The position numbers and the translations under genes are program-made. A stretch of 64,000 nucleotides of DNA from Foetidibacter luteolus (GTDB lineage: Bacteria; Bacteroidota; Bacteroidia; Chitinophagales; Chitinophagaceae). Below the pieces are notes generated by a model. The model worked only from the letters and a program-made list of their open reading frames with translations, was not told the origin of the DNA and did no database searches. The stretch spans positions 80,946 through 144,945 of the forward strand of contig NZ_VVIP01000065.1 in assembly GCF_009650435.1 (NCBI RefSeq), read 5' to 3'. This document shows positions 61,541 to 64,000 of the stretch, one piece after another; within the stretch, counting starts at the first letter, position 1; every line of letters starts with the position of its first letter.

Positions 61541-61650
61541 AGGGCGCCCCCGCCAAAATACAGGGCGGGCCGGGCTTTCCACTGCTACTCCGCCACAAAG
61601 CCGGGCACATAGCCTTCAGCGGGGTATCCGTTTCAATCCCTGGCGCGGGG
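61541..61650 (-). repeat. Short copy of the GGGTGAGGGATTG element, reverse orientation, diverged
   Basis: Plus strand AGGGCGCCCCCGCC to TTTCAATCCCTGGCGC. The terminal part differs from the other copies (CAAAATACAGGGCGGG in place of CAAGCTGCGCAAGGGG), so it is one of the most diverged copies. Confidence 0.75.
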
Positions 61651-61720
61651 TGACACAGGCTGATTTTTCAACTAAACTCCTGAAAAAATGGTGGTAGAGC
61701 TTGTACAATTTAACCAGAGG

Positions 61721-62006
61721 TAATATAACGTGAGTTTTGAATCTTTCACATGATATTCAGCTATATACAAATAAAATCAGACAGGATCTTCATTTTACTA
61801 ATATCATCAAGCTTAGTATACCTTGTACAAGAAAATTCTGCTGCTGAAATCACAGTAGTACAAAAGCTTAATCAGGGCGAGTGGAAGAAACGTGCTGTAT
61901 ATCGTTTCTTCCTTGACTTTTTTTGTTACTTTTTTGTGTCAAGACAAAAAAGTAAATAACGTTATTCCATACAGGTAAATGCGATATACTAAACTCACGT
62001 TAATAT
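61721..62006. repeat. ~285-bp inverted-repeat-bounded element (MITE-like)
   Basis: AACGTGAGTTT (61727-61737) and AAACTCACGTT (61991-62001) are exact inverted ends, with partial pairing further out (TAATATAACG against CGTTAATATG). Inside is a 12-bp hairpin TTACTTTTTTGT-GTCAAG-ACAAAAAAGTAA at 61926-61955. A 69-codon open frame inside is low-complexity and probably not a gene. The element ends 19 nt from the LytTR gene stop. Confidence 0.6.
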
Positions 62007-62024
62007 GAGATTGGCAGAGTGGAG

Positions 62025-62417
62025 TTACTGGTAGCCTTCCAGGGCATCTAAAAATTGCTTGCGGTAAGCTGTGCCTACGGGTATGAACAGCTTTCCTATT
62101 TGTACCTCATTCTTGCTGATACAACTGATATGGAAAATATTGACTAAAAACGAACGGTGAACCCTGAAAAACCCTGAATGCTGTAATCTTTGTTCATAAT
62201 AATTAAGGCTTTGCAGGGTAGTGTAAAAGCTGCCATCCTGCAGGTGGAATTTGATGTAATCCTTCATGCCTTCGGCATACAGTATATCCGCAATATTCGT
62301 TTTAATAAGCTTGTATTCAGATTTCACGAATATGAAACCCTGGCTGGTGGCATGTGACTTATGGGGCAACAAATAAGCAGCTTTCCCGGCGTTTGGCGTG
62401 TTTTCCAAAATTCTCAT
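62025..62417 (-). CDS. Stand-alone LytTR-domain DNA-binding protein
   Basis: 130 aa. The whole C-terminal 100 residues are a LytTR domain: IFVKSEYKLIKTNIADILYAEGMKDYIKFHL, the central LQSLNYYEQRL, and FFRVHRSFLVNIFHI with the closing VGTAYRKQFLDALEG. LytTR domains bind direct repeats in promoters and in Bacteroidota usually follow a CheY-like receiver in two-component regulators. The receiver is missing here and only about 25 residues precede the domain, so control must come from expression level or a partner protein. No histidine kinase of the LytS type is next to it. Confidence 0.92.
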   Translation of the reverse strand: MRILENTPNAGKAAYLLPHKSHATSQGFIFVKSEYKLIKTNIADILYAEGMKDYIKFHLQDGSFYTTLQSLNYYEQRLQHSGFFRVHRSFLVNIFHISCISKNEVQIGKLFIPVGTAYRKQFLDALEGYQ

Positions 62418-62560
62418 TTAAGGATGATGAATCTCTTGTGCGGGTAAAGACATGCTTTACCCTGCCCACGTTGCACCGTAAAATGTGAAGAAATGCTTAA
62501 GGAATTGCGGCAACCGCGAAAACATTGGCTACCGGGTGCTTTTGTGCAAAGTCCAGTAAA

Positions 62561-63262
62561 TCAGTAAGATTCTTTTGTCCAGGTTTCATGTATGGGTTCG
62601 CCTTTGGAGCTTAGCCCGCTATGGTCCCACTGGTTGCCGGTTACCTTTCCTTTAAACTCCAGGGATGCACCAACGCGGCTGTTATCGCGGGGAAAAAATT
62701 CAATATGCTCTGTATAAACGCCGTTGTTAAAAGTGTAAGTACCGCCACCGGTACCAAAAAACTCGCCTGTACCTGTATTAATTGCCACCCACTGAAACCG
62801 CGTACCCGACATTATCTTAATTGTTTTTCTTGCCGTGCGTTGCATAGGGCTCATCACCCCGTTGCTTTCACGGGCGGTAATGCGCCAAACACCAGCCAGC
62901 CCGGCTGCTGCATCATCCAGCTTTTTCCATTGGCCGTTGATGCCATCCACGTTTGTAGCAAGTTGGTCTTTGCCTGGTTTATAAGCTATTTTTTTCTGGC
63001 TACCGGTATTTTTCTCCAGCGTATTGTACTCAATGGTAATAGTAAGATTTTCATTGCCGGCCTCGCAAATACCGCCCCAGGCCTTTACAAACTTTTTGGC
63101 AGCCTTATCAAATTCAGCATAAGAAAAATAACCCGGCAATACACAGATTATTTTTTCTATATCTCCTTCTTTTTTGTGCCAGGCGCCATAAACGGCGGGC
63201 TGGGCATGTGCAAAGGATACCAGTAAAACAAGGATGATGAACAAACCGATGTTCTTTTTCAT
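62561..63262 (-). CDS. Secreted protein of unknown function
   Basis: 233 aa from MKKNIGLFIILVLLVSFAHA at 63262; a further 98 codons are open upstream but have no signal-peptide character. It has two similar lipocalin-like halves: GAWHKKEGDIEKIICVLPGYFSY with KKFVKAWGGICEAG, and LAGVWRITARESNGVMSP with GTRFQWVAINTGTGEFFGTGGGTYTF, ending HSGLSSKGEPIHETWTKE. This type of protein is common in Bacteroidota and is usually named only as membrane or secreted protein. A beta-barrel that senses or binds a small ligand is a guess. Confidence 0.8.
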   Translation of the reverse strand: MKKNIGLFIILVLLVSFAHAQPAVYGAWHKKEGDIEKIICVLPGYFSYAEFDKAAKKFVKAWGGICEAGNENLTITIEYNTLEKNTGSQKKIAYKPGKDQLATNVDGINGQWKKLDDAAAGLAGVWRITARESNGVMSPMQRTARKTIKIMSGTRFQWVAINTGTGEFFGTGGGTYTFNNGVYTEHIEFFPRDNSRVGASLEFKGKVTGNQWDHSGLSSKGEPIHETWTKESY

Positions 63263-63544
63263 ATGGAGCAATTTAAGTGAAGAGGAGCATACAGGCTGTA
63301 AGCATTGAGCCGAAAGAGGGATTACAAAATCACCAGCAATTCTATTTTGCAACCGCCTGCTTTTCAACTGCATGTTTTGTGCCGGAAATAAAGATAAACA
63401 AAACCGGTTGGGAAGCGTACCGGCTGTTGAGCGCAGCAATAGGTGCACCATTGCAACGCAACCCTTTAGAACAAGAAATAATGAACATTGATGAGCCAGC
63501 GGGTAATTTTTGCACGCACACAGCCTTATTAAAAACAACCTGTG

Positions 63545-64000
63545 AACATATCGCACCTACGGTGCTCTTGCAAATCGTCTCTTTTCTTATCTACTGACAT
63601 GCCGCCTCTACGAGGCTTTGCTTTTTAATGTTCATTTGTTCAACGCTCCATGTTAGCGGTTCAACAGACCAGCAACCGGCAACATCTGCCGTTCAATGTT
63701 CATTTGTTTAAAGTTTAATGGCAGTAGGGGGTATTGAAGAGCTTCTGCACTTCATCATTCAACCAAATTATAAGCCTTTTAAAATTCAACAGACCGGCGA
63801 CCAGCAACCGGTAACCTGCAACTGGTCTTCGGGTGAGGGATTGAAGCGGTTACCCCGGTGAGGCCATCGCAGCAGGGCTTTGTGCCGGAGTATGAGCGGA
63901 AAGCCCGACCCCTTGCGCAGCTTGGGGACACCCCCAAAAAGCAAGTACGAAGTTTGAAGTACGAAGTACCTGTAATATGTTAGATGTTTGATGTGGGATG
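63545..64000. repeat. Mosaic of interspersed repeats at the window end
   Basis: Contains ACATATCGCACCTACGGTGC and CCGCCTCTACGAGG units (63545-63625, related to 29640-29715), GTTCATTTGTTC tracts, CAACAGACCGGCGACCAGC tracts, a short copy of the GGGTGAGGGATTG element at 63831-63936, and AAGTACGAAG/ATGTTAGATG tracts to the edge. The order tract-element-tract repeats that of 29717-30016 and 34603-34830. No gene is seen from 63263 to the end. Confidence 0.85.

Noticed and set aside
61750..61959. 69-codon frame ending FFLDFFCYFFVSRQKSK
   Set aside because: Its end is the hairpin TTACTTTTTTGT/ACAAAAAAGTAA read as protein; it lies inside an inverted-repeat element.
63277..63597. 106-codon plus-strand frame beginning MKRSIQAVSIEPKEG
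   Set aside because: It overlaps the start region of the secreted protein on the other strand, runs into repeats and shows no domain or signal peptide.

Overview
The window looks like a chromosomal segment of a Bacteroidota bacterium, most likely a member of the Chitinophagaceae. The evidence is a SusC/SusD pair, several TonB-dependent receptors with carboxypeptidase-like N-terminal domains, a FecI/FecR pair, DUF4249, Bacteroidota-type promoters (TAnnTTTG -7 boxes) and Bacteroidota-style lipobox signal peptides. The assignment below phylum level is an inference from gene types, not from a marker gene search.

Layout. 1-13.5 kb (+): the end of a SusC porin, its SusD lipoprotein and a strong terminator, then a five-gene secreted oxidative run: redoxin, cytochrome c/PHM-like copper monooxygenase, VCBS-ASPIC repeat protein, vanadium-haloperoxidase-like PAP2 enzyme and alpha/beta hydrolase. 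13.5-20.4 kb (-): an RRM protein, proC, a Doc-type and a PIN-type toxin-antitoxin module that bracket hldD, and purL. 20.9-29.2 kb (-): DUF4249 lipoprotein, TonB receptor, two paralogous surface-repeat proteins (one with an STN domain), FecR anti-sigma and ECF sigma factor. 30-31.7 kb (+): a glycosyltransferase, a small membrane protein, tRNA-Gly(GCC) and tRNA-Leu(UAA). 31.7-36.6 kb: a broken AAA ATPase, a NUDIX-type repressor with a palindromic operator divergent from a carboxylesterase, and a peptide transporter. 37-48.6 kb (-): an arabinose regulon (two GH51 arabinofuranosidases, NUDIX-type AraR, sodium/sugar symporter, araA, araD, araB) with two matching promoter-operator sites. 49.3-51.3 kb (-): fabI and prfB, the latter with a classical programmed +1 frameshift. 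52-56.2 kb: a copper-type locus with MbnP and MbnH homologues, a CDICGCG outer-membrane protein, a small Cys-motif protein and a ModE-like regulator. 56.4-61.5 kb (-): a TauE/siroheme-synthase fusion and a TonB receptor whose mRNA leader encodes a Cys-rich peptide. 62-63.3 kb (-): a LytTR regulator and a secreted protein.

Intergenic spaces are filled with several families of short interspersed repeats: a ~105/157-bp hairpin element (8 copies), a second family ending in an exchangeable hairpin, inverted-repeat-bounded MITE-like elements, GTTCC hairpins with compensatory changes, and degenerate heptamer tracts. No transposase, CRISPR array or rRNA was seen.

Most interesting for follow-up: the Cys-rich leader peptide (61322-61456), the MbnP/MbnH locus without methanobactin genes, the sigma/anti-sigma locus whose STN protein carries coil repeats in place of a TonB barrel, the AraR promoter-operators, and the repeat families with flanking direct repeats or covarying hairpins.
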